A DNA stretch of 40,209 nucleotides from a virus: positions 1 to 40,209 of the IMG/VR virus record IMGVR_UViG_3300032050_000316. One strand, given 5' to 3'. Shown in pieces: positions 1-7,085 of this stretch (position 1 is its first letter; each line of letters opens with the position of its first letter). Under the pieces are notes generated by a model that did no database searches, was not told the origin of the DNA, and saw only the letters and a program-made list of their open reading frames with translations. The position numbers and the translations under genes are program-made.

Positions 1-38
1 CTTGCCACAATTGTATTTGCTTTTGGGAAAAATGCAAT

Positions 39-65
39 AAAAAAACCCCAGCGGTTAGGCTGGGG
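39..65 (-). terminator. Rho-independent terminator after the scaffold gene
   Basis: Read on the minus strand, a perfect 7-bp stem (CCCCAGC / GCTGGGG) with a 6-nt loop is followed directly by seven T. It lies about 20 nt past the scaffold stop codon and before the capsid gene on the circular map. It would end or attenuate transcription of the terminase-portal-scaffold operon and so set the scaffold-to-capsid ratio. It is repeated identically at 34519-34545. Confidence 0.93.
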
Positions 66-85
66 AAAAGTCGCGGCTGCGGGGA

Positions 86-865
86 TTAGTCTTTGACGTA
101 GGTTCTAAACATCCGTTCTACCTTCTGACGGTAGGCTGGATCGCTATTGTATTTGGGATCGGCCACCATCGCATACAGCTCATCCTTGCTGGGTGCGCCA
201 TCAAGCGGTGCAGACTCAATTGGGATGCGACCCTCGTAAGCCTCGCGGATCTTCATCAAAGCATTCAAGCCTCTGGCTGTACCACCCATGACCTTGAATT
301 CGTCGAAGTCATCCTTAGACCAGACACCCTTGGCAACTAGGCCACGCGCCCAATCGACCATGCCATTGACTACAGCTCCGGCATTTGGGCCAAGTTTCTT
401 CATTTCCTCGGCTGGGTCAACCATCTCACCGGCCATCATCTCCTGTGCCTGGCTGCGCAGGGATGTTGCCAGATCATCAAACTGTGCCTGGGATAAGCCA
501 TTCTCTTTTGCCCAGGTTGCCAGCGTGCCAGCAATTGGATTGTCAGCAGACTCTTCGCCGCCGAATGCAGTCAGGTCATACTTGCCATCAGCCGGAGCAT
601 TGTGCGCACCCTTGCTGATTTTGGCACGCAGATCGCGCCATGACTTGGCAATGCCTTCTAGGTCGGGCTCGTTGTTGTCTTTGTTCCAGAAGTTTTCTGG
701 CCAATAGTCTGGCCGTTCGAGCGGATCTTCTGCCGCCGCTTTGGTGGGATCAGGTGGCCGGTGGTCAATCTCGACTGCCTGCTTCTGTGCTGGGGTGTTT
801 GGGTCTTCGACGTTTACGCTGTCGAGTAGGCCGGTAGAACCGGGCTCGACTGTTTGGTCTGTCAT
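86..865 (-). CDS. Capsid assembly scaffolding protein (left copy)
   Basis: This is a 259-aa acidic, soluble, mainly helical protein with no cysteines or membrane segments. It is encoded between the portal and major capsid genes, the usual place for a podovirus scaffold. Residues 1-60 are Pro/Asp/Glu-rich and probably disordered. Residues 120-190 contain Gln/Met/Glu-rich helices, and the C-terminus is short and basic (around KVERMFRTYVKD), as expected of a scaffold helix that binds coat protein. The start ATG overlaps the stop of the upstream 87-aa gene (ATGA). A terminator follows the stop. The second copy differs at about ten residues, including a changed patch around residues 177-190. The assignment rests on position and composition, not on a conserved motif. 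Confidence 0.8.
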   Translation of the reverse strand: MTDQTVEPGSTGLLDSVNVEDPNTPAQKQAVEIDHRPPDPTKAAAEDPLERPDYWPENFWNKDNNEPDLEGIAKSWRDLRAKISKGAHNAPADGKYDLTAFGGEESADNPIAGTLATWAKENGLSQAQFDDLATSLRSQAQEMMAGEMVDPAEEMKKLGPNAGAVVNGMVDWARGLVAKGVWSKDDFDEFKVMGGTARGLNALMKIREAYEGRIPIESAPLDGAPSKDELYAMVADPKYNSDPAYRQKVERMFRTYVKD

Positions 866-1125
866 AAATTCCTCGCCTGATTGATCCGTGCAATTATTTC
901 CCGCACGACAGTTCTCTGCCCTTCAGCAAAGAATGCGTGTGAGGGGTCTGCACCAGGCACGGCAACTGGCACATCCACATACATCTGCCGCAGCCAATCC
1001 AGCAGCTTTTGGCCGTCCTCGTTGGCAAACACCCGCAAAGTCAACCGCGCTAGATCCTCGCGCTGCTGCTTTACTTCGCGGATGTCCTCGGCGTAATCAG
1101 CCTTCTCTAGGTCTTCCCAGCTCAT
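862..1125 (-). CDS. Small virion-operon protein, 87 aa, unknown function
   Basis: This 87-aa protein lies between the 108-aa protein and the scaffold, overlapping each by 4 nt (ATGA). It has a charged helical N-terminal half (roughly residues 1-45, rich in Glu, Lys and Arg) and a C-terminal helix around VVREIIARINQARNL. There is no membrane segment and no enzymatic motif. The right copy is identical except for one Glu-to-Asp change (AED to ADD near residue 13). Strong protein conservation alongside synonymous DNA change indicates a real, selected gene. I infer a head-assembly accessory role from its position only. Confidence 0.85.
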   Translation of the reverse strand: MSWEDLEKADYAEDIREVKQQREDLARLTLRVFANEDGQKLLDWLRQMYVDVPVAVPGADPSHAFFAEGQRTVVREIIARINQARNL

Positions 1126-1448
1126 TTAGCGGGCATCTTGGTAACTTCTTCTGGGCTGGCAAATGGCGACTTGTTTTCCTTCATGCGCATCACCGCATGG
1201 TCAACCGCCTTGTCCATGATTGACTTTGGCATCTTCTCCATAAACATCTCAGAGTCAGGATTGTTGCGCATTAGATAGTTCAGCTCACTTTTATTGAGTG
1301 TCGGAACAATCAGCGGAATCAGCGTTTCTTTGCCATTAAGACCGACACCAATGCTAATCTCGGTCATGACGTTGCCGTCTGGCCGCTTGATCTCGCCAAA
1401 GTAGCCGGAGCCCTTGGCAGTCTTATCTGGCCGCATTCCGTAATCCAT
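1122..1448 (-). CDS. Conserved phage protein, 108 aa, portal-adjacent
   Basis: This 108-aa protein is translated from an ATG that overlaps the portal stop codon (TAATG), so it is coupled to portal translation. Features visible are an N-terminal Gly/Lys-rich segment (MDYGMRPDKTAKGSGYFG), a central stretch predicted to be beta-rich (TEISIGVGLNGKETLIPLIV) and a helical, Lys/Met-rich C-terminus. The two copies in this window are identical at protein level although the DNA differs at many positions, which is evidence of strong purifying selection. Small proteins of this look are common beside podovirus portals, but I know of no assigned function. A virion or head-completion role is an inference from position. 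Confidence 0.85.
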   Translation of the reverse strand: MDYGMRPDKTAKGSGYFGEIKRPDGNVMTEISIGVGLNGKETLIPLIVPTLNKSELNYLMRNNPDSEMFMEKMPKSIMDKAVDHAVMRMKENKSPFASPEEVTKMPAK

Positions 1449-3040
1449 TACATACCCTCCGGTGCCATTGCGCCTTGCTGTGCTTGCATGGCCATTGCCT
1501 GCGCCATTGCAGCCTCTTGCTGCTGCTGTTGCATGGTTTCCATCAGTACCGCACGCTCGGCTGCCGTATTGCGAACCGCAGCAGGCACGCCCAGCTTGTC
1601 GCCAATGTAATCAACCACGGCATCCGTCTTGATGGCCATTGCGCCATCGGTGCCGAAGCCTTGCATGAGCTGAGTGTACTGGATGATCGCGTTGACCTCT
1701 TCCATGTTCTGCGCCATCGCCAGCGGAGCAACTGGCACCACCTTGGCCTCGAGTCCGTTGACCCGTAGCGGCATATCAATCAAGCCGCGCTCGTCCATCA
1801 CCTCGAGGATCTTGGCCACCAACGGAATCATGGTTTCGTTGATTAAGCGACCAAATGCCGAGCCCAGGTTCTGCGCCAGTTCCTTCATGCGCTCGACAAT
1901 CTCGGTGGCCGATCTAGCGCTCATGTTCTCAGGCGGCAGCGACTCATCCAGCAGAATGCGCTTGATGTTCTGCACCAGGTCGTTGATGACTAGCTGCGAC
2001 ACGTTGAAGTCACCCGAGCGTGGCAAAGCCAGCAGCGCTGGGCCTTGCGGGCCACCGTTGCGTGCCACAGGGATGATTGCACCAGGCACCAGCTTGACCG
2101 TGTTAGGGTTCAGCACGCCGTCATCTGCCGCAGTGTAGACACCAGCAACAGCCAGGCTGGCATTCTTTAGCAGCAGTTCCTTGGTCTTGTTCAGTGTCTT
2201 GATGTCGGGCAGCGCAGTCATCAGCGGGCCACGGCCATAGATCTCGCCTGCGACCTTCATGTACCGCGAGATCACCCAAGGTGACGTTTTACGGCGACGA
2301 TAGACCAGCTCCTCTTTGCCTTCCTTCCAGATAACGTGATAACAGTAGTCGCCACGTTTGGCATCAAATACGGTGGCTTCCAGCAGCTCAACATCGTCGG
2401 TTGGCTTCTGCTCAATCAAGCGCGTCAAGGTGTCGGGAATCTTGGCATCCGGCCATTGGCGCTGGATAGACTCAGCCTTCATGCGCATTCTGCGGTAGAC
2501 GTTGTCTACCTGACCGTTGGCACCCTCTTCGTAGCTGACCAAGAATAGTGGCACCGGCACGAAGTTGATCGGCGACACATCGTCGCCAGGCTGCACCATC
2601 ATGCAGGCAGTACCGACAGCTAGATCCAGCAGGAATTCACCAATCGCAATGTCAAAGTTGGATTGCTTCAATACGGAAAACATCTGTTCGCCGTAGACAT
2701 CCAGCACCGACTGCAGTTGCTGGCGACGATCCATCGGGATTGATGGGCCAGGTTCTAACCGAGCCCACTTGCGCTGCGGTGGAAACACGACCGACTGCAG
2801 ACGGTTAGCGAAACGCTGGGTCGAGTTGATCGCGGTTGAATCAAACACTCGCGCCATCTTTTTGCTGCCAGTTGCGCCACCTTCCCACAGGCCATAAAGC
2901 TGACGCTGTGGCAGGGCAAACTCGTAAGCATCCTGATAGAGCTGCTGGAATTCGTCCTTCTTGCGTTGGGCGAGTTCCTGCCGCTTCATGATTTCCTCGG
3001 GTTTTAGCCGCATCCCTCCGAGTGGTTCTTTATAGGCCAT
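1448..3040 (-). CDS. Portal / head-tail connector protein (left copy)
   Basis: This 530-aa protein has the length and composition of T7 gp8-type connectors. It would form the dodecameric ring at one capsid vertex through which DNA is packaged and ejected. The N-terminus has the helical Gln/Lys-rich segment typical of the family (around RKKDEFQQLYQDAYEFALP). A central region of beta strands is followed by helices, then a C-terminal tail of Gln/Ala/Met repeats (residues about 500-530, with five consecutive Gln) expected to be flexible. I chose ATG at 3040 over the in-frame TTG at 3046 because the right copy starts at the equivalent ATG and has no upstream extension. The copies differ by one residue (Ala/Ser near 57). 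It overlaps the next gene by TAATG. Confidence 0.93.
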   Translation of the reverse strand: MAYKEPLGGMRLKPEEIMKRQELAQRKKDEFQQLYQDAYEFALPQRQLYGLWEGGATGSKKMARVFDSTAINSTQRFANRLQSVVFPPQRKWARLEPGPSIPMDRRQQLQSVLDVYGEQMFSVLKQSNFDIAIGEFLLDLAVGTACMMVQPGDDVSPINFVPVPLFLVSYEEGANGQVDNVYRRMRMKAESIQRQWPDAKIPDTLTRLIEQKPTDDVELLEATVFDAKRGDYCYHVIWKEGKEELVYRRRKTSPWVISRYMKVAGEIYGRGPLMTALPDIKTLNKTKELLLKNASLAVAGVYTAADDGVLNPNTVKLVPGAIIPVARNGGPQGPALLALPRSGDFNVSQLVINDLVQNIKRILLDESLPPENMSARSATEIVERMKELAQNLGSAFGRLINETMIPLVAKILEVMDERGLIDMPLRVNGLEAKVVPVAPLAMAQNMEEVNAIIQYTQLMQGFGTDGAMAIKTDAVVDYIGDKLGVPAAVRNTAAERAVLMETMQQQQQEAAMAQAMAMQAQQGAMAPEGM

Positions 3041-3042
3041 GA

Positions 3043-3363
3043 TCAATCGTCCTTGTTTAACTTGTACTTTTCCAGCAGGTTGCGACCTTTGGCGGCCAAT
3101 CGAGCGGCAGCGCCTGCAGTGCGCGGCACCGGCTCACCCCATGCGTTGGCAGCCTTTGCCAACCTGGTTGGGTCGCCATCATCATCGATCAACGGCCCGC
3201 TCGGGTTGGTATAGAACCGAGTCAGGAAAGATCCTTTGCGACGCGCACGCTCACCAGATGGGGATGACTCTTTGACACCAGGCTGTAGGTTTTTGCTTTC
3301 ACCTGATCGCTCAAACTTGCGTCTGCCAGCCTCGGTCAGCCCACCCTCTGGATCACGCAACAT
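3043..3363 (-). CDS. DUF6321-like small phage protein, present only in the left copy
   Basis: This 106-aa basic protein contains a conserved-looking core: a Lys/Arg-rich lead (LTEAGRRKFERS), a segment RRKGSFLTRFYTNPSGPL, then Asp-rich DDDGDPTRLA, and a C-terminal AAARLAAKGRNLLEKYK helix. From memory this matches the phage family DUF6321, whose function is unknown; I could not verify this by search. The ATG overlaps the upstream stop (TGATG) and the stop is 2 nt before the portal ATG. The gene is cleanly absent from the right copy, where portal follows the 62-aa gene by a single base. It is therefore dispensable or strain-specific. Confidence 0.88.
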   Translation of the reverse strand: MLRDPEGGLTEAGRRKFERSGESKNLQPGVKESSPSGERARRKGSFLTRFYTNPSGPLIDDDGDPTRLAKAANAWGEPVPRTAGAAARLAAKGRNLLEKYKLNKDD

Positions 3364-3551
3364 CAGTCTTCTTCCTCTTCCTCTAGCTCGGCCTCATCCA
3401 TCATCTCTTTCAAGTTGCGCATAGGCTTGCCTGGCTTCTTGGCTGCCATGTATTTCTCGATCTTCTTGCGCAACGCAGGCGGCAGCTTCGACAGCTCGAC
3501 CATGCCCTCTTCTTCTTCGTATTCTTTCTCAATAGAGATTTCGATCTTCAT
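3363..3551 (-). CDS. Small acidic-tailed protein, 62 aa
   Basis: This 62-aa protein has a Glu-rich N-terminus (KEYEEEEGM), a central basic segment (LRKKIEKYMAAKKPGKP) and an acidic C-terminus of five Glu and Asp. The charge is thus segregated into acidic, basic and acidic blocks. It starts at an ATG overlapping the upstream 52-aa gene stop (ATGA). The right copy has one codon fewer in the terminal GAA/GAG run, as expected from slippage in a trinucleotide repeat. No function is recognisable. Its place just upstream of the portal suggests a head-assembly or packaging accessory role, by position only. Confidence 0.85.
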   Translation of the reverse strand: MKIEISIEKEYEEEEGMVELSKLPPALRKKIEKYMAAKKPGKPMRNLKEMMDEAELEEEEED

Positions 3552-3706
3552 TGCTTGCCTTTCGCTGCGGCCATGTTATCGATCAAGTTGGGATAGGGTC
3601 GGCCAGCCTTCTGCGCACGACGCATCGCGCTACGCTTTTGCATCTCAGATAGTTCCTTCGGCTTGCCCAAGTCTTTAGGCCTTGGCTTATCCCACACTTC
3701 TTTCAT
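3548..3706 (-). CDS. Small basic protein, 52 aa, unknown
   Basis: This short ORF encodes 52 residues rich in Lys, Arg and Pro. It starts MKEVWDKPRPKDLGKP and ends with NMAAAKGKQ. Its ATG overlaps the stop of the preceding 56-aa gene (TGATG) and its stop overlaps the next start (ATGA), so it is locked into the operon by coupling on both sides. The right copy (37704-37862) encodes the same protein with two or so conservative changes, which supports it being real despite its size. Net charge is strongly positive, so nucleic-acid or capsid-interior binding is possible, but nothing more specific can be said. Confidence 0.8.
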   Translation of the reverse strand: MKEVWDKPRPKDLGKPKELSEMQKRSAMRRAQKAGRPYPNLIDNMAAAKGKQ

Positions 3707-3876
3707 CACTTGCCCTTCTTGGCCATACCGGCCTCAGACAGCGCAATCGCAATTGCCTGGTCACGCGACTTGACCTTGTCACCGCTGGATGACTTCAGCT
3801 TGCCAGACTTGTACTCGCGCATGACTTTGGAAACCTTGTTTTTCATCTTGTCTTCTTTTTCGTAATTGCCTGGCAT
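3706..3876 (-). CDS. DUF6496-like small basic protein, 56 aa
   Basis: This 56-aa Lys-rich protein contains the pattern VMREYKSGKLKSSSGDKV followed by SRDQAIAIALSEAGMAKK. From memory this is characteristic of the phage and bacterial family DUF6496, a short basic protein of unknown role; the match was not checked by search. The ATG follows the 201-aa gene stop by 2 nt, and the stop overlaps the next ATG as TGATG. The right copy (37862-38032) is nearly identical. The family often occurs near phage structural genes. A DNA-binding or packaging accessory role is conceivable from its charge, but that is inference. Confidence 0.85.
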   Translation of the reverse strand: MPGNYEKEDKMKNKVSKVMREYKSGKLKSSSGDKVKSRDQAIAIALSEAGMAKKGK

Positions 3877-3878
3877 GA

Positions 3879-4484
3879 TCAGCTCTCCTGCAACATTGGT
3901 CTGGTGGCGCGTCTTCCGACTGCGCCCAATCGTGCGGCCTTACGTTCTGCAACCTCACGCTTGAAGGTGGTTTCAGCTTCGCCACGCTTTGCTTGGAATG
4001 TTGATACGTCAAACTCACCCAGCTCTGGCATGGTCGGCGCTGTTGGTGCCATTGGGGCTTTTTCAGCAAACTTTGGAATTGGACGGTCTTTGTAAAGATT
4101 CTGGTTTGCGTCAACTGAATACCCTTCTGGCAAGCCCGCTCTTTCCGAATATCTTTGTCCTTCTATTTCGTACATAAAGCCACGTTTGCCACCGCCAATG
4201 GTTCGGCCAACTAGCTGGCGCGGGTTAGCCTGCACATCCTCAATAGCTTTCTGATGCGCAGCTAATCTTTCTTTGTAACCTGCTGCTTGCTTCTCGTACT
4301 CACCCATCGCTGTCTTGTACTGCTCGGCAGCGACGTTATACGGTTCCATCTTTCTGGTTTGCTCTGTCTGAAACGCACCAAACGATTGCTGGTACTCGCC
4401 GGTGATTGCTTCGACATTCTTTTTGTACTGATCAGCCAGACGGTCGATGTCCGTCATTCTGCGCAGGCGTGGTTTCTTGGCCAT
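3879..4484 (-). CDS. Coiled-coil virion-operon protein with variable centre, 201 aa
   Basis: The N-terminal half (about residues 10-90) is a long charged helix rich in Gln, Tyr, Glu and Lys and likely to form a coiled coil. A Gly-rich central segment (about 90-130) is followed by a Pro/Ala hinge (APMAPTAPTMPELGEF). A basic C-terminal helix ends the protein (TTFKREVAERKAARLGAVGR, then RATRPMLQES). The last 30 residues are almost identical to those of the right copy, whereas the middle differs completely in places (a gap-rich, non-alignable stretch around residues 80-130). The gene overlaps the 149-aa gene by 1 nt (TAATG). It is possibly a virion component; no family is recognised. Confidence 0.82.
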   Translation of the reverse strand: MAKKPRLRRMTDIDRLADQYKKNVEAITGEYQQSFGAFQTEQTRKMEPYNVAAEQYKTAMGEYEKQAAGYKERLAAHQKAIEDVQANPRQLVGRTIGGGKRGFMYEIEGQRYSERAGLPEGYSVDANQNLYKDRPIPKFAEKAPMAPTAPTMPELGEFDVSTFQAKRGEAETTFKREVAERKAARLGAVGRRATRPMLQES

Positions 4485-4933
4485 TATTGCAGCCTCATTC
4501 CAGCGTTAAGCTCTGGTGATGTAACACCGAGTTCAGGCGTTAGACGCTCTTGCGACAGCAGCGCACGGCGACCGCCACGGGTACGCGCCTTCAATGCAGA
4601 AGCCTCAGACTGTGCTGCCTTGCGACGCTCTTCGTCAGCGGCGGCCTGCACTTCCTTGGCCTTCTTCTCCATCTCCAGTTTGTTCTCTTGGTACTGGAGC
4701 TGCTGTGCTTGGAATTGCTCACGCGCTTGCGCTGCTTGTTGCTCAAGTGACGCGCCTTGCTTGGCGTACTCAGCGGTTTGCCTGCCTAATTCCAAACGCA
4801 TTGCAGCGGCATCATCTGCCTGCTGCTTCAATGCTGCTGCCTGCTGACGTTCTGCAGCTCGGCGTGCCTTGCTGGCTTCGCTAGCTTGGTAAGCACTACC
4901 AGCAAAAATTGCTGCGGCAATCCAAAGTGGCAT
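4484..4933 (-). CDS. Long coiled-coil protein with hydrophobic N-terminus, 149 aa
   Basis: Residues 1-15 (MPLWIAAAIFAGSAYQ) are hydrophobic and could be a membrane-interacting helix or signal-like segment. Residues 18-120 are almost pure Ala/Gln/Glu/Lys/Arg helix with heptad character. The C-terminus is Arg/Gly-rich (ARTRGGRRALLSQERL). This composition is typical of podovirus internal or ejection-related proteins, but there is no specific motif. The stop overlaps the next ATG. The right copy is one residue shorter and differs mainly in the N-terminal 45 residues. The role is inferred from composition and from location in the head operon. Confidence 0.82.
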   Translation of the reverse strand: MPLWIAAAIFAGSAYQASEASKARRAAERQQAAALKQQADDAAAMRLELGRQTAEYAKQGASLEQQAAQAREQFQAQQLQYQENKLEMEKKAKEVQAAADEERRKAAQSEASALKARTRGGRRALLSQERLTPELGVTSPELNAGMRLQ

Positions 4934-4934
4934 A

Positions 4935-5249
4935 TCAATCTCCGATTAAAACTTCATCCAACCTATCTGGATCTGTTTCATCCGTTGCATGAACACAAAA
5001 CCAAACAGCATCCTCTAATGCGACAATTCGATGATGCTTTCCAGCAGATATATTGATACAGGCTGGCGCAGCAAACTCCTCAGAATTGCCATCAATCTCT
5101 ACCGTCACGCGACCGCTTGCCAAAATAGTGAAGTGGTCATATTCATGCGCGTGCGTTACCGCAAAATGATCTTTTGGCAGCGCTATCTGTCTGGCATATA
5201 AACCATCAGAGAAGTGATGCACGATGCCCAAATCAATCTCAATGCTCAT
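4935..5249 (-). CDS. Cupin-fold protein encoded in the head operon
   Basis: This 104-aa single-domain protein shows both cupin motifs. Motif 1 spans roughly residues 31-50 (HAHEYDHFTILASGRVTV, with candidate metal ligands His33, His35 and His39). Motif 2 spans about residues 66-78 (NISAGKHHRIVAL, with His72/His73). The spacing matches small conserved-barrel cupins, which bind a divalent metal and act as sugar-binding, isomerase or dioxygenase-like proteins. Substrate cannot be inferred. It lies between the large terminase and virion genes and is retained in the right copy with only a few substitutions, so it is a stable part of this phage. A structural role such as capsid decoration, rather than catalysis, is equally possible. 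Confidence 0.85.
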   Translation of the reverse strand: MSIEIDLGIVHHFSDGLYARQIALPKDHFAVTHAHEYDHFTILASGRVTVEIDGNSEEFAAPACINISAGKHHRIVALEDAVWFCVHATDETDPDRLDEVLIGD

Positions 5250-5309
5250 GCGCGGATTCTATTGGTTTTGCAGCAGGTTGCAATAGTAAAGCTATACGGC
5301 AGATATACC

Positions 5310-6863
5310 CTACGCAAAAATATCAAAGTCCATTGTGGCCACGGACATACCAGGCGCTCTGCCGCCCAGGCTATGCGCCCTTGTCATGCGGTTATATTCG
5401 CCGCCACCGAGCATCAGGTAGCCGAATGAGTCGCCAATGTGTGAGTGTTCGTTCTTGTTGGGCGCATCTCGGAACCGTTCCTGGCCTGCACCGACTGCAA
5501 CCCGCTTGAAGTGGTAGCCACCTGCCAGAGCCTTTCTCAGCAGCTTGCAGGAGCGGTTGACGATAAGACCTGGCTTGCCATCAATCAGACGCTGCATAGG
5601 CGCTGCAGAGGATTCTCGGCGTACCTTGAAGTCGTTGGAAGCAGTGGGCTGTGCCTTTAGCCCCAGGGTGCGCAGGAAATCGAAGGCAGTCACCTCGTAG
5701 ATGGCATCGCGTGCCATACCGGCGGGGTCGCCCCAGATCATTACCTGGTGCTGTGGGTAGCGGGTATTCAATTCAGCCAGCAACTGCATCCCAAAACGCT
5801 CTAGACCCATGTCGAAGGTGACGATTTCATGGTGTATTACCCAGCGACCGTTAGGCAGGCGCTGGCCAATGGTGGCCGCTGGTGTCAGACCGAAGTCGAG
5901 CCCGACCTGAATTGGCACCTCCATCGATAGCTCAGTCTCGCCAGACATGGTGGAGTCATCGTATTCAGGCCAGACGGGTCTGCCTTCTTGGACGTAGGTG
6001 TACAGACCACCTGCGTAGCACTTGATCCAATCCAAGTTCTTGCCGAGCAGCATCTGCTGGTAGTAGCCACCCGGCAGGTTGTTGACGTTCTCGGCTTCGG
6101 GGTTGATCTTCCACCACTTACCAGCAGCGAATACATGGTCGTTGGCCTCGGGATTGTCTGGCAGATCGGCAGGGTCAACCTCTTTCACGCCACCTGGCTG
6201 CTGCCAAAACTTCCAGGCATACGGGCCGGTCATCTTTTCCTTGACGGCCATACGGTGCCACCAGTGATCATCGTCCGTCGGGTTGGTATCCATCCAGATA
6301 CCGTGCCAGGTAGCGCCACCATCGCGCTTGGTTGGGTAGCGGCCAACACGGTGGGTCAGGCCATCGATCACAGCCTTGGGCAGTTCTCGCGCTTCGTTGA
6401 CCCAAGCACCGGTTAGTTCCAGGGAAAGCAGCTTTCTAACGTCCTTGGGCTGATCTAGCGCCAGAAAGATGACCTCCATGTCGATGCCTGCGGCATCACC
6501 GCGGGCAGGTAGCCGGATGTGGTGGGTGATTGGTGGAGTCCAGAGCATTGGCCCGAAGGTGGATTCTGGAAACAGGTCGAGCCAGGTCTTGATGGTGGTG
6601 GTTTTCAGCATTGGGTAGCTGTTTCGCACCACCGCCCAGCGGGTATAGCGGATGTTATCAACCGGGCTCGGCTTCTGTTGGATCGCTTTCTTGAAGATCT
6701 TGGCCGCGCAGGCGTAGCTCTTGCCGGAGCCCACCGGCCCCATCACGCCTTGTACGAAGTTGTTCGACTGAAAGAAGTCGTACACCACCGGGCTCAGACT
6801 GAAGTCGAACCGCAGACCGCCGGTTGCTACTGTCTTCTCTGACTGTTGTTTTGTCTTTGACAC
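5310..6863 (-). CDS. terL: Terminase large subunit (ATPase-nuclease)
   Basis: This 517-aa packaging motor docks on the portal, cuts concatemeric DNA and pumps it into the prohead. The N-terminal ATPase has a Walker A loop at residues 42-50 (GPVGSGKSY) and a probable Walker B/catalytic Glu in TGAWVNEARE (151-160). The C-terminal RNase-H-like nuclease shows three acidic residues at plausible positions: Asp323 (GLDFG), Asp379 (IWGDP) and Asp478 (HIGDS). Translation starts at GTG (6863), preceded by GGAG about 6 nt upstream. It is 15 nt downstream of the 68-aa gene. The second copy at the right edge of the window is truncated. The packaging strategy (pac or cos) cannot be read from this. Confidence 0.95.
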   Translation of the reverse strand: MSKTKQQSEKTVATGGLRFDFSLSPVVYDFFQSNNFVQGVMGPVGSGKSYACAAKIFKKAIQQKPSPVDNIRYTRWAVVRNSYPMLKTTTIKTWLDLFPESTFGPMLWTPPITHHIRLPARGDAAGIDMEVIFLALDQPKDVRKLLSLELTGAWVNEARELPKAVIDGLTHRVGRYPTKRDGGATWHGIWMDTNPTDDDHWWHRMAVKEKMTGPYAWKFWQQPGGVKEVDPADLPDNPEANDHVFAAGKWWKINPEAENVNNLPGGYYQQMLLGKNLDWIKCYAGGLYTYVQEGRPVWPEYDDSTMSGETELSMEVPIQVGLDFGLTPAATIGQRLPNGRWVIHHEIVTFDMGLERFGMQLLAELNTRYPQHQVMIWGDPAGMARDAIYEVTAFDFLRTLGLKAQPTASNDFKVRRESSAAPMQRLIDGKPGLIVNRSCKLLRKALAGGYHFKRVAVGAGQERFRDAPNKNEHSHIGDSFGYLMLGGGEYNRMTRAHSLGGRAPGMSVATMDFDIFA

Positions 6864-6878
6864 GTTTTCTCCAAAGGC

Positions 6879-7085
6879 TCATTTCGATCTTGCGCGGATA
6901 GCTGCGGCTGCTTCCAGATAAGTCTTTGCATTGAACGCAATGACAGCACACGCCTCGCGCTCCATCTCAATCTTTTCCTCAATCTGCCACGTTAACTCTG
7001 CCAGCAGATCATCCACCGATTCGCCGTGGCCTGTAGCGTAGCCGTGCTGCATCATCCATGAAGCTAGCTTTCCTATGCTGCTCAT
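6879..7085 (-). CDS. Small conserved phage protein, 68 aa
   Basis: This 68-aa helical protein lies between the two terminase genes and overlaps the small terminase stop (ATGA). The C-terminal half has the pattern EMEREACAVIAFNAK followed by an Ala-rich helix ending AIRARSK. This layout is familiar from many small phage proteins of unknown function that end in an Ala-Ile-Arg-Ala-Arg segment. The N-terminal half contains Gly/His-rich sequence. There is no membrane segment. A packaging accessory role is inferred only from its position between terS and terL. Confidence 0.75.
   Translation of the reverse strand: MSSIGKLASWMMQHGYATGHGESVDDLLAELTWQIEEKIEMEREACAVIAFNAKTYLEAAAAIRARSK

Larger units (their letters stand above)
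1..6062. repeat. Left copy of a 5.7-6.1 kb imperfect terminal repeat
   Basis: This segment matches 34481-40209 gene for gene. The offset is 34,480 bp from position 1 to the portal start at 3040, 34,156 bp after a one-gene indel, and 34,147 bp from the 149-aa gene onward. Portal proteins differ at one residue and the 108-aa protein is identical, while third-codon-position differences are frequent. The extent is limited by both window edges, so the true repeat length is unknown. I infer wrap-around of a genome of about 34.5 kb into a related strain allele; a real duplication is the alternative. Confidence 0.95.

Noticed and set aside
288-707. 139-aa plus-strand ORF opposite the scaffold gene
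   Set aside because: It is a shadow of the scaffold coding sequence, lacks a ribosome site, and recurs in the other copy only because the minus-strand gene is conserved.
3041-3046. TTG start two codons upstream of the portal ATG
   Set aside because: The right copy has no such extension and starts at the equivalent ATG.
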